Counted from the first letter of the stretch, positions 39,770 to 50,503 are shown. The stretch: DNA of 64,000 nt from an uncultured Halieaceae bacterium (GCA_913057135.1 CAJXNM010000006.1:1-64000); one strand, 5' to 3'. Notes: generated from the letters alone by a model not told the origin. Translations and numbers: made by a program.

Positions 39770-41287
39770 ATGTCAGAGCGATTAACCCACGCAGAATATC
39801 AAGCTATTGCAGCGCAGCTTGAGCCCACCGGTATGAGTTTTATCGACGGTGCTTTTCGCCCGGCGATGAGCGGTGCAACCTTTACCACGTTTAACCCCGC
39901 TACCGATGAGCCCATCTGTGCCGTGGCCCAGTGCAACGCCGATGACGTAGCGTTCGCCGTTGAAAAAGCGCGGCAGGCATTCGATGACGGCCGCTGGCAC
40001 AAGCAGCCCCCGGCCGAGCGCAAAGAGGTGCTCATCACCTTGGCCAAGCTCATTAAGCGTCATCGTCACGAACTGGCGGTTCTTGAGAGTCTCGATTCGG
40101 GTAAGCCCATTGCCGATTGCGCCGATGTCGATATCCCTGAAACGATCAATACCCTGCTTTGGCACGCGGAAGCCATCGACAAACTCTATGATCAAGTTGC
40201 CCCCACCGGTCACGACGCCATTGCCATGGTGGTGCGTGAGCCGATCGGTGTTGTAGCGGCGGTCCTGCCCTGGAACTTCCCTTTGCTCATGCTGGCGTGG
40301 AAGATAGCCCCCGCCTTGGCAGCGGGGTGTTCGGTTATTGTGAAGCCCGCCGAGCAAACCTCACTCACGGCGCTGCGGGTAGCCGAGCTGGCGGCGGAGG
40401 CGGGTGTTCCCCGGGGCGTATTGAATGTAATCCCAGGTACCGGCCCCGATGTGGGCGCTCCCCTGGGTCTGCATGCTGGGGTCGACATGGTGACCTTCAC
40501 CGGCTCGACAGAAACAGGTCGTCGATTCCTGCGCTACGCCGCCGACTCCAATCTGAAAAAAGTGGTCCTGGAGCTGGGTGGTAAGAACCCCTGTATCGTG
40601 CTCGATGATGCTGAAAACCTCGATCGGGTGGCGGAGCACATTTGTGCGGCAGCTTTTTGGAATATGGGTGAGAACTGCTCGGCAGGCTCGCGTCTGATCG
40701 TCCAACAGGGTGTCAAGGACGCGCTCATGCAGCGTGTGCTGAAGCACTTGGAAGAATGGCGCTTGGGTGATCCGCTCGACCCTCAGCATGCTCTGGGCGC
40801 TCTCATCGACGGACAACATCTTGAAAAAGTCTCCGCCTACATTGAACAGGGCAAGGCGGCGGGGTATGTGCTGTTGGCCGGTGGCAACCTCGACGGTTCA
40901 CCTTTTGTGGCCCCCACCATTTTTGATGGCGTGTCGCCCACTGATCCGCTGGCTCAAGAGGAAATCTTCGGTCCTGTGCTGTCGGTGATAACGGTCAACA
41001 GTTTCGATGAGGCCATGAAGGTGGCCAATGACACCGCTTATGGTTTGGCCGCATCGGTCTTCACTGCCAGCAACCGGCGCGCGCTGCGCGCGGGACAGCT
41101 ATTGCGCGCGGGCACCGTCACCATTAATTGCTACGGCGAGGGGGATATCAGCACACCGTTTGGCGGCTTTAAGCAATCGGGTTTTGGGGGACGCGATAAT
41201 TCAATCCATGCCCACGATCAGTACACCGAATTGAAAACCGTTTGGATCGACATCGGTGATGACGCCATCGACGGCAATACCGACTAG
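39770..41287 (+). CDS. NAD(P)+-dependent aldehyde dehydrogenase (PuuC/KauB-like)
   Basis: 505 residues from the ATG at 39770 (GAGAGG upstream). ALDH superfamily landmarks: LPWNFPLLMLAWKIAPALAAG, TFTGSTETGR, catalytic Glu in VLELGGKNP, catalytic Cys in MGENCSAGSRL, EEIFGPVLSV and the C-terminal STPFGGFKQSGFGGRDNS. The GENCSA form resembles enzymes acting on amino- or guanidino-aldehydes. In this operon it would oxidise a semialdehyde made by the DHDPS-family lyase or the adjacent oxidase. Spaced 11 bases from the gene before and 15 from the one after. Confidence 0.88.
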   Translation: MSERLTHAEYQAIAAQLEPTGMSFIDGAFRPAMSGATFTTFNPATDEPICAVAQCNADDVAFAVEKARQAFDDGRWHKQPPAERKEVLITLAKLIKRHRHELAVLESLDSGKPIADCADVDIPETINTLLWHAEAIDKLYDQVAPTGHDAIAMVVREPIGVVAAVLPWNFPLLMLAWKIAPALAAGCSVIVKPAEQTSLTALRVAELAAEAGVPRGVLNVIPGTGPDVGAPLGLHAGVDMVTFTGSTETGRRFLRYAADSNLKKVVLELGGKNPCIVLDDAENLDRVAEHICAAAFWNMGENCSAGSRLIVQQGVKDALMQRVLKHLEEWRLGDPLDPQHALGALIDGQHLEKVSAYIEQGKAAGYVLLAGGNLDGSPFVAPTIFDGVSPTDPLAQEEIFGPVLSVITVNSFDEAMKVANDTAYGLAASVFTASNRRALRAGQLLRAGTVTINCYGEGDISTPFGGFKQSGFGGRDNSIHAHDQYTELKTVWIDIGDDAIDGNTD

Positions 41288-41302
41288 CGTGAGCGACCGG
41301 TC

Positions 41303-42658
41303 ATGAATCAGTGCTTGAGTACAAAGGCGCTACCCGCTGATCCAGGGCCGTCGGCTTGGCGAGAGATCCTCGAACCGGGTCCCAGCTTCGCGCCACTACA
41401 AGCCGATATCGATGCGGATTGGGTCGTGGTGGGTGCGGGGTTTGCGGGCTTGGCGGCGGCTTGGCGTTTGAGTCAGTTGGTGAACGATGAGCGCATTGTG
41501 GTACTCGAAGCGGGGCGTGTCGCCGAGGGCCCCGCTGGCCGCAACAGCGGCTTCATGATCGACTTACCCCATGAGCTGAACTCCACATCCTACGCCGGTG
41601 CCACTGAAAAAGACGCGCGGGACATACGTCTGCATCGTGCGGCCATCGACTTCGCGGCAACGATGGCTGCCGAGTGCCAACTGCCCTCTGGGGTCTTCGA
41701 CCGATGCGGCAAAGTTACCGCTGCCTGCGCCGCTCGAGGTGAGCAGCATTTGGTGGATTACGAGAAACACCTACAGGCCATGGGGGAGACCTACGAAACC
41801 CTGTCGGCGCAGGATCTTAAGGAGTACACGGGTATCGATTTTTATACCCGCGGTCTGTTCACTCCCCATGCGGCCATGGTGCAGCCGGCGGCCTTCATTC
41901 AGGGGGTTGCGGCGGGTTTAGCCCCATCGGTGACCTTGTACGAATGCTCACCGGTGACCGCTTTCGAGCCCGGACGCCAAGGCGCGCGCCACAGCTTGAC
42001 GACGCCCCAAGGGATGGTGCGGACGCCCCGAGTCATACTGGCAGTCAATGGACTGATTCAGCGTTTTGGCTATTTCCCGGGGCGCTTACTGCACGTGTTT
42101 ACTTACGCATCCATGACCCGCGCCTTGGCGCCCGATGAAATCGAGCGACTGGGCGGACAACCCAACTGGGGCATTATCCCTGCCGACCCGATGGGCACCA
42201 CGGTGCGGCGCACATCCGATCTTCGTGGCAGCGGCCATCGTCTTGTGGTGCGTAATCACGGGACTTTGAATCAGTCCTATGAGGCCAGTAGCGCAAATAT
42301 GCGCCGCGCCGCCAAGTTACAGGACCAGGCGTTTAAGAATCGCTTCCCTATGCTTTCGGGGGTTGAATTTGAGTATCGCTGGGGCGGACGCCTGTGCTTG
42401 AGTTTGAATTCGGTGCCCGCTTTTGGTGAGCTAGAGCCTGGTGTGTTCAGCGCCTGTTGCCAGAATGGCTTGGGTACGGTGAAGGGCACCTTGGCAGGCA
42501 TGATGGCGGCCGAGTTGGCTACAGGTACTGACAGTGAGTTATTGCAGAGCTACCAGACCTTCGATGCGCCAAAAAAATTACCCCCAGAGCCGTTTCTGGG
42601 TTGGGGAGCCAACGCAACGATGCGCTGGCGGGAATATAAAGCCGGTATCGAGCTGTAA
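41303..42658 (+). CDS. DadA-like FAD-dependent amine/amino-acid oxidoreductase
   Basis: 451 residues. N-terminal FAD-binding Rossmann motif ADWVVVGAGFAGLAAAWRL (about 39-57), then EAGRVAEGPAGRNSGFMIDLPHEL where the GRNSG segment contacts FAD, and a C-terminal CCQNGLGTVKGTLAG FAD-closing motif. DAO/DadA superfamily, related to D-amino-acid, N-methyl-amino-acid and gamma-glutamylputrescine oxidoreductases. Candidate substrates here are a D-hydroxyproline, an N-methyl amino acid or an amine whose product feeds the two upstream enzymes. Substrate not determinable from sequence. Confidence 0.82.
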   Translation: MNQCLSTKALPADPGPSAWREILEPGPSFAPLQADIDADWVVVGAGFAGLAAAWRLSQLVNDERIVVLEAGRVAEGPAGRNSGFMIDLPHELNSTSYAGATEKDARDIRLHRAAIDFAATMAAECQLPSGVFDRCGKVTAACAARGEQHLVDYEKHLQAMGETYETLSAQDLKEYTGIDFYTRGLFTPHAAMVQPAAFIQGVAAGLAPSVTLYECSPVTAFEPGRQGARHSLTTPQGMVRTPRVILAVNGLIQRFGYFPGRLLHVFTYASMTRALAPDEIERLGGQPNWGIIPADPMGTTVRRTSDLRGSGHRLVVRNHGTLNQSYEASSANMRRAAKLQDQAFKNRFPMLSGVEFEYRWGGRLCLSLNSVPAFGELEPGVFSACCQNGLGTVKGTLAGMMAAELATGTDSELLQSYQTFDAPKKLPPEPFLGWGANATMRWREYKAGIEL

Positions 42659-42723
42659 CAGGTATGACATGTTGCAGCGTGCTGTTAAGCCGATCCGATT
42701 AATGGGAAGACATAGGTAACGCC

Positions 42724-43860
42724 GTGGAAAATGAAGTTAGCGTCAGTGATTTGAGTGTTATTAACACCTCGGATTTTATGAATCCGATGGTCACCCAGAT
42801 CTGGTCAAACGGCCGCCACCAAGTCCGCTGTGCCAAGGTGATTTACGAAACCCCTGACGTGTGCACGTTTACGTTCAGCATGAATCAGCCGGTGTTGTTC
42901 TTCTTCAAGCCCGGACAGTTCGTCACTCTTGAACTCGAGATTGATGGCGAGCGGGTTATGCGCTCGTACACTATCTCTAGCTCTCCCTCCATACCCTACA
43001 GTTTTTCCATTACGGTCAAGCGAGTGCCCGGCGGACTTGTATCCAATTGGTTACATGACAATTTGCGCTCCGGCGATTCCATTGCCGTGCACGGGCCTGT
43101 TGGCGATTTCAACTGCCTCGATCATCCCGCCGAGAAAGTGTTGTTTCTGTCGGGCGGTGTTGGCATCACACCGGTCATGTCGATGGCCCGATGGTGGTTC
43201 GACACCGACTCGCCGGTGGATATGGTCTTCGCTCACAGTGCACGCACCCCACGGGACATCATCTACGCCCGGGAGCTAGAGTACATGTCGACGCGAGTCG
43301 AAAACTTCAAGCTACACACCATCTGTGAGCGCACCGAGATCGGTCAAGCTTGGGATGGTTATCGCGGCTTACTCAACATCAATATGTTGAAACTGGTTGC
43401 GGAAGATTTCATGGAGCGGGAGATTTTCTGCTGTGGTCCCGCGCCTTACATGGCCAATGTCCGCGATATGTTGATCGCCGAAGGCTATGACATGAGCCAT
43501 TACCACGAAGAATCCTTCTTTGCGACGCCGAAGGAAGATGTGATCGCCGCGGTCAAGAACGCGGACCTAGCAGAACTTGAAGAGTCTCAGCCCAAGCAGT
43601 TTGTCATGGTGAGCTTCCCTGAAGAGGGGGCCAGTGCAGAAGTGGCGATTGGTTCCAATTTGAACGAGGCGGCGGCGGAAGCCGGGGTCATTATTCCCAA
43701 GGCCTGCGGCGTGGGCGTTTGCGGCGCCTGTCGCGTCAAGGTGTTGGGGGGTGATCACGAGATGGTTCACAACGGCGGCATCACTGAGGAAGAAATCCTT
43801 GAAGGTTACGTCTTGTCTTGCTGTACAGCGGTGCAGGGCGCAATGGAAATCGATTACTAG
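42724..43860 (+). CDS. GbcB-like ferredoxin-NAD(P)H reductase of the Rieske demethylase
   Basis: 378 residues, GTG start with AGG upstream. FAD-binding domain with RSYTISS (80-86), NAD-binding domain with GGVGITP (144-150) and CCGPAPYM (236-243), and a C-terminal plant-type [2Fe-2S] ferredoxin domain with Cys 328, 333, 336 and 366 or 367 (CGVGVCGAC ... SCC). This three-domain order is that of GbcB-type reductases that feed Rieske betaine demethylases. Its partner is probably the Rieske gene at 37408, although that lies on the other strand 4 kb away. Ends eight bases before soxB. Confidence 0.87.
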   Translation: MENEVSVSDLSVINTSDFMNPMVTQIWSNGRHQVRCAKVIYETPDVCTFTFSMNQPVLFFFKPGQFVTLELEIDGERVMRSYTISSSPSIPYSFSITVKRVPGGLVSNWLHDNLRSGDSIAVHGPVGDFNCLDHPAEKVLFLSGGVGITPVMSMARWWFDTDSPVDMVFAHSARTPRDIIYARELEYMSTRVENFKLHTICERTEIGQAWDGYRGLLNINMLKLVAEDFMEREIFCCGPAPYMANVRDMLIAEGYDMSHYHEESFFATPKEDVIAAVKNADLAELEESQPKQFVMVSFPEEGASAEVAIGSNLNEAAAEAGVIIPKACGVGVCGACRVKVLGGDHEMVHNGGITEEEILEGYVLSCCTAVQGAMEIDY

Positions 43861-43868
43861 GGGGCTCC

Positions 43869-45122
43869 ATGCAGCGATACTCCGGCTTTGGGCTGCTGAA
43901 GAACAGCGTTCAGCACCATGAAAACTGGCAGCGGGCTTGGCGCAATCCAACGCCCAAGAAACATTACGATGTGATCGTGGTGGGCGGCGGCGGCCACGGG
44001 CTTGCTACCGCTTATTACCTAGCCAAAGAGCATGGCGTGACCAATGTGGCGGTGCTTGAAAAAGGCTACTTGGGGGGTGGTAACACCGGTCGAAACACCA
44101 CCATTGTGCGCTCCAATTACCTGTGGGACGAGGCCGCACTGTTGTATGAACACGCCATGAAACTGTGGGAGGGCTTGTCGCAGGATTTGAACTACAACGT
44201 TATGTTCAGCCAGCGGGGAGTACTTAATCTGGGCCATACCCTGCAAGATATGCGGGATATTCAGCGCCGTGTAAATGCCAATCGCTTAAATGGTATCGAT
44301 AGTGAAGTCCTCGATACCCAGGGTGTCCAAAAGATTGTGCCGTTTATGGATTGCACCGGGAATACACGCTATCCGGTGTTGGGGGCGTCTTGGCAACCCC
44401 GTGCTGGGGTGGCGCGTCACGATGCTGTGGCTTGGGGTTACGCCCGCGCCGCCGATGCCCTGGGTGTCGATTTGATTCAGCAGACCGAGGTGGTCGATAT
44501 GCTGATGGAAAACGGCACCATTGTGGGGGTCAAAACCGATCGCTATGGCGAGATTCGTGCCAACCGTGTTGGCTGCGTTGTGGCGGGTAATTCCAGTGTG
44601 CTGGCGAAAATGGCAGGGTTTGAGTTGCCGCTGGAGTCCCACCCGCTCCAGGCGCTGGTCTCTGAACCCATCAAGCCCATTCTCGATACGGTGGTTATGT
44701 CGAACCACGTACACGGTTATGTCAGCCAGTCGGATAAAGGAGACCTGGTGATCGGTGCCGGTATCGATGCCTACACCGGCTACGGGCAGCGGGGTTCATT
44801 CCCCACCATTGAACACACCTTGCAGGCCATCATCGAGCTGTTTCCGATCTTTAGCCGGGTGCGCATGAACCGCCAATGGGGTGGCATCGTCGATACCTGT
44901 CCCGATGCCTGTCCCATCATCAGTGAGACGCCGGTACAGAATTTGTACTTTAACTGCGGCTGGGGCACCGGCGGCTTCAAGGCCACCACCGGCTCGGGGC
45001 ATGTGTTCGCCGCGTCATTAGCGAAGGGCGAAATGCACCCGCTGGCAAAACCATTTTCCATGTTCCGCTTTCACACCGGTGCCCTCGTCGATGAGCACGG
45101 TGCAGCGGGTGTGGCGCACTAG
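43869..45122 (+). CDS. soxB: Sarcosine oxidase, beta subunit
   Basis: 417 residues from ATG 43869 with GGGGG upstream. Heterotetrameric sarcosine oxidase oxidises N-methylglycine to glycine, passing the methyl group to tetrahydrofolate via the alpha subunit. FAD motif [20 protein letters not shown] (about 33-52), [22 protein letters not shown], and His 184 in [10 protein letters not shown], matching the position expected for the covalent FMN histidine. C-terminal [16 protein letters not shown]. First gene of soxBDAG, which is followed by sdaA. Confidence 0.95.
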   Translation: MQRYSGFGLLKNSVQHHENWQRAWRNPTPKKHYDVIVVGGGGHGLATAYYLAKEHGVTNVAVLEKGYLGGGNTGRNTTIVRSNYLWDEAALLYEHAMKLWEGLSQDLNYNVMFSQRGVLNLGHTLQDMRDIQRRVNANRLNGIDSEVLDTQGVQKIVPFMDCTGNTRYPVLGASWQPRAGVARHDAVAWGYARAADALGVDLIQQTEVVDMLMENGTIVGVKTDRYGEIRANRVGCVVAGNSSVLAKMAGFELPLESHPLQALVSEPIKPILDTVVMSNHVHGYVSQSDKGDLVIGAGIDAYTGYGQRGSFPTIEHTLQAIIELFPIFSRVRMNRQWGGIVDTCPDACPIISETPVQNLYFNCGWGTGGFKATTGSGHVFAASLAKGEMHPLAKPFSMFRFHTGALVDEHGAAGVAH

Positions 45123-45137
45123 GGTAGGGAGTTCACT

Positions 45138-45440
45138 ATGCTGTCAATTTACTGTCCGCACTGCGCCGAGCATCGTGACGAGGAAGAGTTTCACTACAAA
45201 GGGCAAGCGCATATTGCGCGTCCTTCAGATCCCGACAAGTGCTCCGATGAAGAGTGGGGCAACTATATGTACTTCCGCGCCAACCCCCGCGGCATACACC
45301 ATGAAGTGTGGGTTCATGCGTTGGGGTGTCGCAAGTTCTTCAATGTGACCCGCGATACACGCAGTTATCAAGTCTTTGAGTCCTATCTTATTGGTACGTC
45401 ACCCTCTATCACCGGTGAGCAAGGAGGGCAGCCATCGTGA
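45138..45440 (+). CDS. soxD: Sarcosine oxidase, delta subunit
   Basis: 100 residues, the usual size. Zinc site as in the known complex: Cys 6 and Cys 9 in IYCPHCAEHR, and His 60 and Cys 64 in VWVHALGCRKFF. The W-x-N-Y-MYFRANPRG block is characteristic. Strong ribosome site (TAGGGAG). Its last four bases overlap the soxA start, so production of the alpha subunit is coupled. Confidence 0.95.
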   Translation: MLSIYCPHCAEHRDEEEFHYKGQAHIARPSDPDKCSDEEWGNYMYFRANPRGIHHEVWVHALGCRKFFNVTRDTRSYQVFESYLIGTSPSITGEQGGQPS

Positions 45441-48400
45441 CCCAGCTAAATCGTCTATCGACCGGTGGTCGTATCAATCGGAGCAAACCGCTGCGCTTTA
45501 CGTGGCGTGGTCAGGTCTACAGCGGCTATGAGGGCGATACCTTGGCATCGGCGCTACTGGCCAACGGCGTCGATGTGGTCGCGCGCAGTTTCAAGTACTC
45601 GCGTCCCCGGGGCATCATTGCCGCCGGTGCCGAGGAGCCCAATGGCATTGTGCAAATAGGGGCCACCGAAGCCACCCAAGTCCCCAATGTGCGCGCCACC
45701 CAACAGGGGCTCTACGAGGGTTTGGTTGCCGAGCCGACCAGTGGCTGGCCATCACTCGAGTACGACTTGATGGGCGCGGTGGGCAAAGTGGCGGGTTCAG
45801 CGATGCCCCCTGGTTTTTATTACAAAACCTTTATGTTCCCCGAGTCCATGTGGATGACCTATGAGAAGTTCATCCGCCGTGCCGCGGGACTTGGGCGCTC
45901 ACCGATAGCCCCCGACCCGGATCGGTACGAGAAAACCCATCAACATTGCGACGTGCTGGTCGTCGGTGCGGGTCCTGCTGGGCTGATGGCGGCGCTGGCC
46001 GCTGCCCGCGGTGGAGCCAGAGTCATTATCGCGGACGAGCAAGAGGAAATGGGGGGTAGCTTGCTGGCCAGCCGTGAACTGCTGGACGGTGGCCCCGCCA
46101 CGGATTGGGTGGCTTCAGTGTTAGCTGAGCTCAATGAGCACCCAGAGGTACTGCTACTACCCAAATCCACGGTGAACGGTTACCACGACCATAATTTCTT
46201 GACCATCCACGAGCGCTGCACCGACCACCTCGCCGATCGTGCACCGGACACCCAGCCCCGGCAGCGATTGCACAGGGTCAGAGCCGAGTGGGTCATTTTG
46301 GCCACCGGTGCCCATGAGCGGCCGCTGGTATACGGCAATAACGATGTGCCCGGTTGTATGACCTGCAGTGCCGTATCCTCTTATGTTCAACGATATGGCG
46401 TGGTGCCCGGTAACCGTTTGGTGGTCAGCACCAGCAACGATGGGGGCTATCAAGCGGCGCTCGATTGGCATGATGCGGGCCGTCGTGTCGTGGCTGTCAT
46501 TGACGCCCGGCGCCAGGTGGCAAGTACCATGGCCGATGCACTCAAAGACCGGGGCATTACCCTCATCGAGGGATCCGCGGTATTGAATGTTGCGGGTTCA
46601 ACCCGGGTTCAAAGTGTTGAGGTGGCGCGCATCGATGCCGATGCCCATCAGGTGATAGGTCCGGTGCAGACGTTGGTCTGCGATACCGTCGCCACCTCGG
46701 GGGGCTGGAGCCCTGCGGTGCATCTATCTTGCCACACGGGTTCGCGCCCCACCTGGCGCAGTGATATTATCGGTTTTGTGCCAGGAGCAACCCACGAGCA
46801 GCGTCTCGATGCGGGTGCGCTAGTCGGTGAATTTAGTACCGAGGGTGCCTTAAACAGTGGCCTCGCTGCGGCGCGACAGGCACTGCAGGCCCTGTCGATG
46901 TCAGTACCCGAGGTGGTCGTGCCTACGCTTGCGCCTGTCGAGATTATGCCGGCGCTGGCCCTGTTCCATGTGCCCCATACCTTGCCTACATCGCGAGCAC
47001 CCAAGCAATTTGTCGACTATCAAAACGATGTCACCGCTGCGGGTATCGAGCTGTCTTGCCGCGAGGGTTTTGAATCCATCGAGCATGTGAAGCGTTATAC
47101 CGCCCTCGGTTTTGGTACCGATCAGGGTAAGCTCGGCAATATCAACGGCATGGCTATTACCGCCCGTGCCCGCGGCATGTCGATTCCCGAGGTGGGTACC
47201 ACGGTATTTCGGCCCAACTATACGCCGGTCAGTTTTGGTGCCATTGTGGGGCGCGATTGTGGTCCCCTATTTGATCCCAAACGCTACACGGCCATGCACG
47301 AGTGGCATGTCTCCAAGGGCGCGGCCTTTGAAGACGTGGGCCAGTGGAAGCGTCCTTGGTACTTCCCGAAGGCGGGTGAGACCATGGCTCAGGCGGTTAA
47401 TCGGGAGTGTGTAGCGACCCGAACATCGGTGGGTATTCTCGACGCATCAACCTTGGGCAAGATCGATATTCAGGGCCCGGACGCTCGCGAGTTTTTGGGA
47501 CGGGTGTATACCAACGCCTGGGCTAAATTAGCCCCCGGACGCTGTCGCTACGGCTTGATGTGCGGTGAAGACGGTATGGTGTTCGACGATGGCGTGACCT
47601 CTTGCCTGGCCGATCAGCATTTTCTGATGACTACCACCACCGGTGGCGCGGCAGGGGTGCTCGAGTGGCTAGAGTTTTACCACCAAACCGAGTGGCCAGA
47701 GCTGCAGGTGTACATGACCTCGGTCACCGATCACTGGGCCACGATGACCATTTCTGGACCGAACAGTCGAAAGCTCTTGGGGGAGCTGACCGATGCCGAT
47801 TTGTCGGCGGAGGCATTCCCGTTTATGAGCTGGCAGCCGATGACGGTCGCTGGGGTGCCCGCTCGGGTATTCCGAATTTCCTTTACGGGTGAGTTGTCTT
47901 TCGAAATCAATGTGCCCGCCAACTATGGCTTGCACGTGTGGGAGGCCCTGTTCGAGCGGGGTGCCCCCTACGACCTCACGCCCTATGGCACCGAGACCAT
48001 GCATGTTCTGCGGGCCGAGAAGGGCTTCATTATTGCGGGTCAGGATACCGACGGTTCGGTACATCCCCACGATCTTGGCATGGGCTGGGCGGTCAGTAAC
48101 CAAAAGCCCTTTAGCTTTATTGGTAAGCGCGGCATGGTGCGCGCCGATTGTGTCCGGCCCGATCGCAAACAGTGGGTTGGCATTAAAACCCGCGACCCCT
48201 CAGTGGTACTGCCCGAGGGTGCTCAGGGTGTCTTTGATCCTAACGCGCCTATACCCATGCCCATGGTGGGCCACATTACCTCTAGCTACTGGAGCGCTAA
48301 TTTGAATCGAAGCATTGCCCAAGGCTTCGTGAAAGGGGGGCACGCGCGCATGGGTGAGACCGTGTACTACCCGTTGGCGGATGGCTCCGTGGTGGAAGCC

Positions 48401-48454
48401 GAGATTTGCAGCCCAGTGTTCCTAGATCCAGAGGGGGAGCGGCAACATGTCTGA
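45437..48454 (+). CDS. soxA: Sarcosine oxidase, alpha subunit
   Basis: 1005 residues, full length. N-terminal ferredoxin-like segment (about 15-90: YEGDTLASALLANGVDVVARSFKYSRPRG, 45525-45611), then an NAD-binding flavoprotein domain (CDVLVVGAGPAGLMAALAAARGGARV), a middle region with the ATGAHERPLVYGNNDVPGC block, and a C-terminal aminomethyltransferase (GcvT-like) domain from about residue 620 that binds tetrahydrofolate and captures the methyl group as methylene-THF. GTG start overlapping soxD; ends overlapping soxG by eight bases. Confidence 0.96.
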   Translation: MTQLNRLSTGGRINRSKPLRFTWRGQVYSGYEGDTLASALLANGVDVVARSFKYSRPRGIIAAGAEEPNGIVQIGATEATQVPNVRATQQGLYEGLVAEPTSGWPSLEYDLMGAVGKVAGSAMPPGFYYKTFMFPESMWMTYEKFIRRAAGLGRSPIAPDPDRYEKTHQHCDVLVVGAGPAGLMAALAAARGGARVIIADEQEEMGGSLLASRELLDGGPATDWVASVLAELNEHPEVLLLPKSTVNGYHDHNFLTIHERCTDHLADRAPDTQPRQRLHRVRAEWVILATGAHERPLVYGNNDVPGCMTCSAVSSYVQRYGVVPGNRLVVSTSNDGGYQAALDWHDAGRRVVAVIDARRQVASTMADALKDRGITLIEGSAVLNVAGSTRVQSVEVARIDADAHQVIGPVQTLVCDTVATSGGWSPAVHLSCHTGSRPTWRSDIIGFVPGATHEQRLDAGALVGEFSTEGALNSGLAAARQALQALSMSVPEVVVPTLAPVEIMPALALFHVPHTLPTSRAPKQFVDYQNDVTAAGIELSCREGFESIEHVKRYTALGFGTDQGKLGNINGMAITARARGMSIPEVGTTVFRPNYTPVSFGAIVGRDCGPLFDPKRYTAMHEWHVSKGAAFEDVGQWKRPWYFPKAGETMAQAVNRECVATRTSVGILDASTLGKIDIQGPDAREFLGRVYTNAWAKLAPGRCRYGLMCGEDGMVFDDGVTSCLADQHFLMTTTTGGAAGVLEWLEFYHQTEWPELQVYMTSVTDHWATMTISGPNSRKLLGELTDADLSAEAFPFMSWQPMTVAGVPARVFRISFTGELSFEINVPANYGLHVWEALFERGAPYDLTPYGTETMHVLRAEKGFIIAGQDTDGSVHPHDLGMGWAVSNQKPFSFIGKRGMVRADCVRPDRKQWVGIKTRDPSVVLPEGAQGVFDPNAPIPMPMVGHITSSYWSANLNRSIAQGFVKGGHARMGETVYYPLADGSVVEAEICSPVFLDPEGERQHV

Positions 48455-49112
48455 TAACCCAGCAAGTTCGAAAGAGCAGTACAAGGCGCCGATCACCGAC
48501 TGGACAGGGGTCGCCGATGGCGTCACTGGGCGCAGTCCACTGGCCCACGTCGGGTTTGATGAACTCGCACAAATGACGCCCTCCGATGCGCCCGTGCAAC
48601 TTCGCGAGTATGCGCTCAAGGGGCATTTAACCTTGCGCTGCAACCCCGAAGATGCTGCTCAAACAGCGGCATTTGAGGCTGTAACCGGGTTGGCCTTGCC
48701 CACCGCGCCACTCAGTTCGGTGGCATCCAGTGATACGACGGTGCGTTGGATAGCCCCCGATGAATGGCTCATATCGGTGCCCGCATCTGCCTTGTTTTCT
48801 CTGCAGCAGCGCTTACAGGACGCTTTGACGGGGCACTGTGCGCTGGTCGATGTCAGCAGTGGCCTTACGGTCTTTGAACTGTCTGGGGAGCGCGCCGTCG
48901 ATGTGCTGAAGAAATGCGTGCCCGTTGACCTGCACCAGCGACATTTTCCAGCGGGCAAGGTGGTATCGACCGGTTTCGCCAAGGCCAGTTGTACCCTGCG
49001 ACGTCTCAACGATGAGACCTTCGAGCTGGTCGTTCGGCGCAGTTTCGCCGACTATATTTGGTTGTGGTTACAAGATGCCAGCCTTGAATACGGACTGCGC
49101 GTGGAGAACTGA
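48447..49112 (+). CDS. soxG: Sarcosine oxidase, gamma subunit
   Basis: 221 residues, normal for SoxG. The central part has the gamma-subunit pattern: [56 protein letters not shown] and [30 protein letters not shown] (all within 48750-49080). Structurally GcvT-like without catalysis. Overlaps soxA and ends two bases before sdaA. Confidence 0.93.
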   Translation: MSDNPASSKEQYKAPITDWTGVADGVTGRSPLAHVGFDELAQMTPSDAPVQLREYALKGHLTLRCNPEDAAQTAAFEAVTGLALPTAPLSSVASSDTTVRWIAPDEWLISVPASALFSLQQRLQDALTGHCALVDVSSGLTVFELSGERAVDVLKKCVPVDLHQRHFPAGKVVSTGFAKASCTLRRLNDETFELVVRRSFADYIWLWLQDASLEYGLRVEN

Positions 49113-49114
49113 CC

Positions 49115-50497
49115 ATGAACATCTCGGTGCTCGATCTGTTCAAAATTGGTATTGGGCCCTCTAGCTCCCACACGGTGGGTCCGATGCTGGCGGCGCGACG
49201 ATTTTTGGATGAACTGCTCGCGCACAACCTGGCAGCTGTTAAGGCGTTACGCATTGATTTATACGGGTCATTGAGCGCCACAGGTAAGGGGCATGGCACC
49301 GATGGTGCACTGATTGCGGGTTTGCGGGGTGAGTATCCCGATAGCGTTGACCCAGAGACGGTACGCCCGCAGCTTGAACAGGTGATTAGCTCGGGTGTTC
49401 TTGAACTAGCGGGCCAGCATGCCATTAACTTTGCCTGGAGCGATGATTGTCGATGGCATGACGAGACCCTGCCTTTTCATCCAAATGCGGTCCGCTTCAC
49501 TGCCCTTGATGCCGCGGGGACCGTCATTGCAGAGAATACCTATTACTCGATTGGCGGTGGGTTCGTGGTCGATCAGCACGAGGCCGAGGCGGGCGATAGT
49601 GCTGCCAGTGAGCCTGCCATGGCGCTGCCCTACGATTTTGCCTCCGCCGATGAATTGCTGACACTGACCCGAAGCCACGGCTTAAGTATTGCCGAGCTCA
49701 TGGCCGAGAATGAGAAGGCATGGCGCAGCGAGCAAGTGCTGCACGATGCGTTGATGGATATTTGGGCAGCAATGCGCGATTGCATTGCCAACGGCCTGCA
49801 CAAGGAAGGGGTGTTACCCGGGGGGCTCGATGTGAAGCGCCGGGCCATGGCCTTCCATAAAAACTTGATCCGCTCAGCCCGTAAAAACCTTATTAGTAGC
49901 AGCATGTCGGCGATGGACTGGGTCAACCTGTATGCCCTGGCGGTGAACGAGGAAAATGCAGGGGGCGGACGCATCGTGACAGCCCCCACCAATGGCGCCG
50001 CGGGGATCATCCCGGCGGTGCTTATGTATTTCATGGAATACAGCCAAAACCCCACCGATGAGCAAGTGGTTGAATTCTTCTTAAGTGCCGCTGCTATCGG
50101 TATTTTGTGTAAGAAAAATGCCTCTATTTCAGGGGCGGAAGTGGGATGCCAGGGTGAGGTGGGCTCAGCGTGTGCTATGGCCGCTGCGGGCTTGTGTGCT
50201 GTCTTAGGTGGCACCCCAGCACAGGTTACAAATGCTGCGGAGATTGGTCTCGAGCACAACCTTGGGCTCACCTGTGACCCCATCGGTGGCTTGGTGCAGG
50301 TGCCGTGTATCGAGCGCAATGCCATCGCCGCAGTGAAGGCAATCAACGCCGCCCAGTTGGCGCTGCGTGGTACCGGTGAGCACTTCGTCTCCCTCGATAA
50401 AGCGATTCGTACCATGCGCGACACGGGCAGAGATATGCACGAGAAATATAAGGAGACCTCCAGGGGAGGTCTCGCGGTGAATGTGGTGGAGTGTTAA
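49115..50497 (+). CDS. sdaA: L-serine ammonia-lyase (iron-sulfur L-serine dehydratase)
   Basis: 460 residues, single-chain type with beta domain first ([24 protein letters not shown]) and alpha domain after about residue 185. Cluster-binding region [28 protein letters not shown] (about 331-360) and [14 protein letters not shown] at the end are intact. Deaminates serine to pyruvate. As the last gene of soxBDAG-sdaA it would finish glycine use: glycine plus methylene-THF to serine (GlyA, encoded elsewhere), then pyruvate. This is the order logic of Pseudomonas sox clusters, minus glyA and purU. Confidence 0.95.
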   Translation: MNISVLDLFKIGIGPSSSHTVGPMLAARRFLDELLAHNLAAVKALRIDLYGSLSATGKGHGTDGALIAGLRGEYPDSVDPETVRPQLEQVISSGVLELAGQHAINFAWSDDCRWHDETLPFHPNAVRFTALDAAGTVIAENTYYSIGGGFVVDQHEAEAGDSAASEPAMALPYDFASADELLTLTRSHGLSIAELMAENEKAWRSEQVLHDALMDIWAAMRDCIANGLHKEGVLPGGLDVKRRAMAFHKNLIRSARKNLISSSMSAMDWVNLYALAVNEENAGGGRIVTAPTNGAAGIIPAVLMYFMEYSQNPTDEQVVEFFLSAAAIGILCKKNASISGAEVGCQGEVGSACAMAAAGLCAVLGGTPAQVTNAAEIGLEHNLGLTCDPIGGLVQVPCIERNAIAAVKAINAAQLALRGTGEHFVSLDKAIRTMRDTGRDMHEKYKETSRGGLAVNVVEC

Positions 50498-50503
50498 GCC
50501 AGC

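Noticed and set aside
50453-50473. Perfect 9-bp hairpin (GAGACCTCC/GGAGGTCTC) near the end of sdaA
   Set aside because: Lies within the conserved codons for ETSRGGL, with no T-run; most simply a coincidence of coding sequence.
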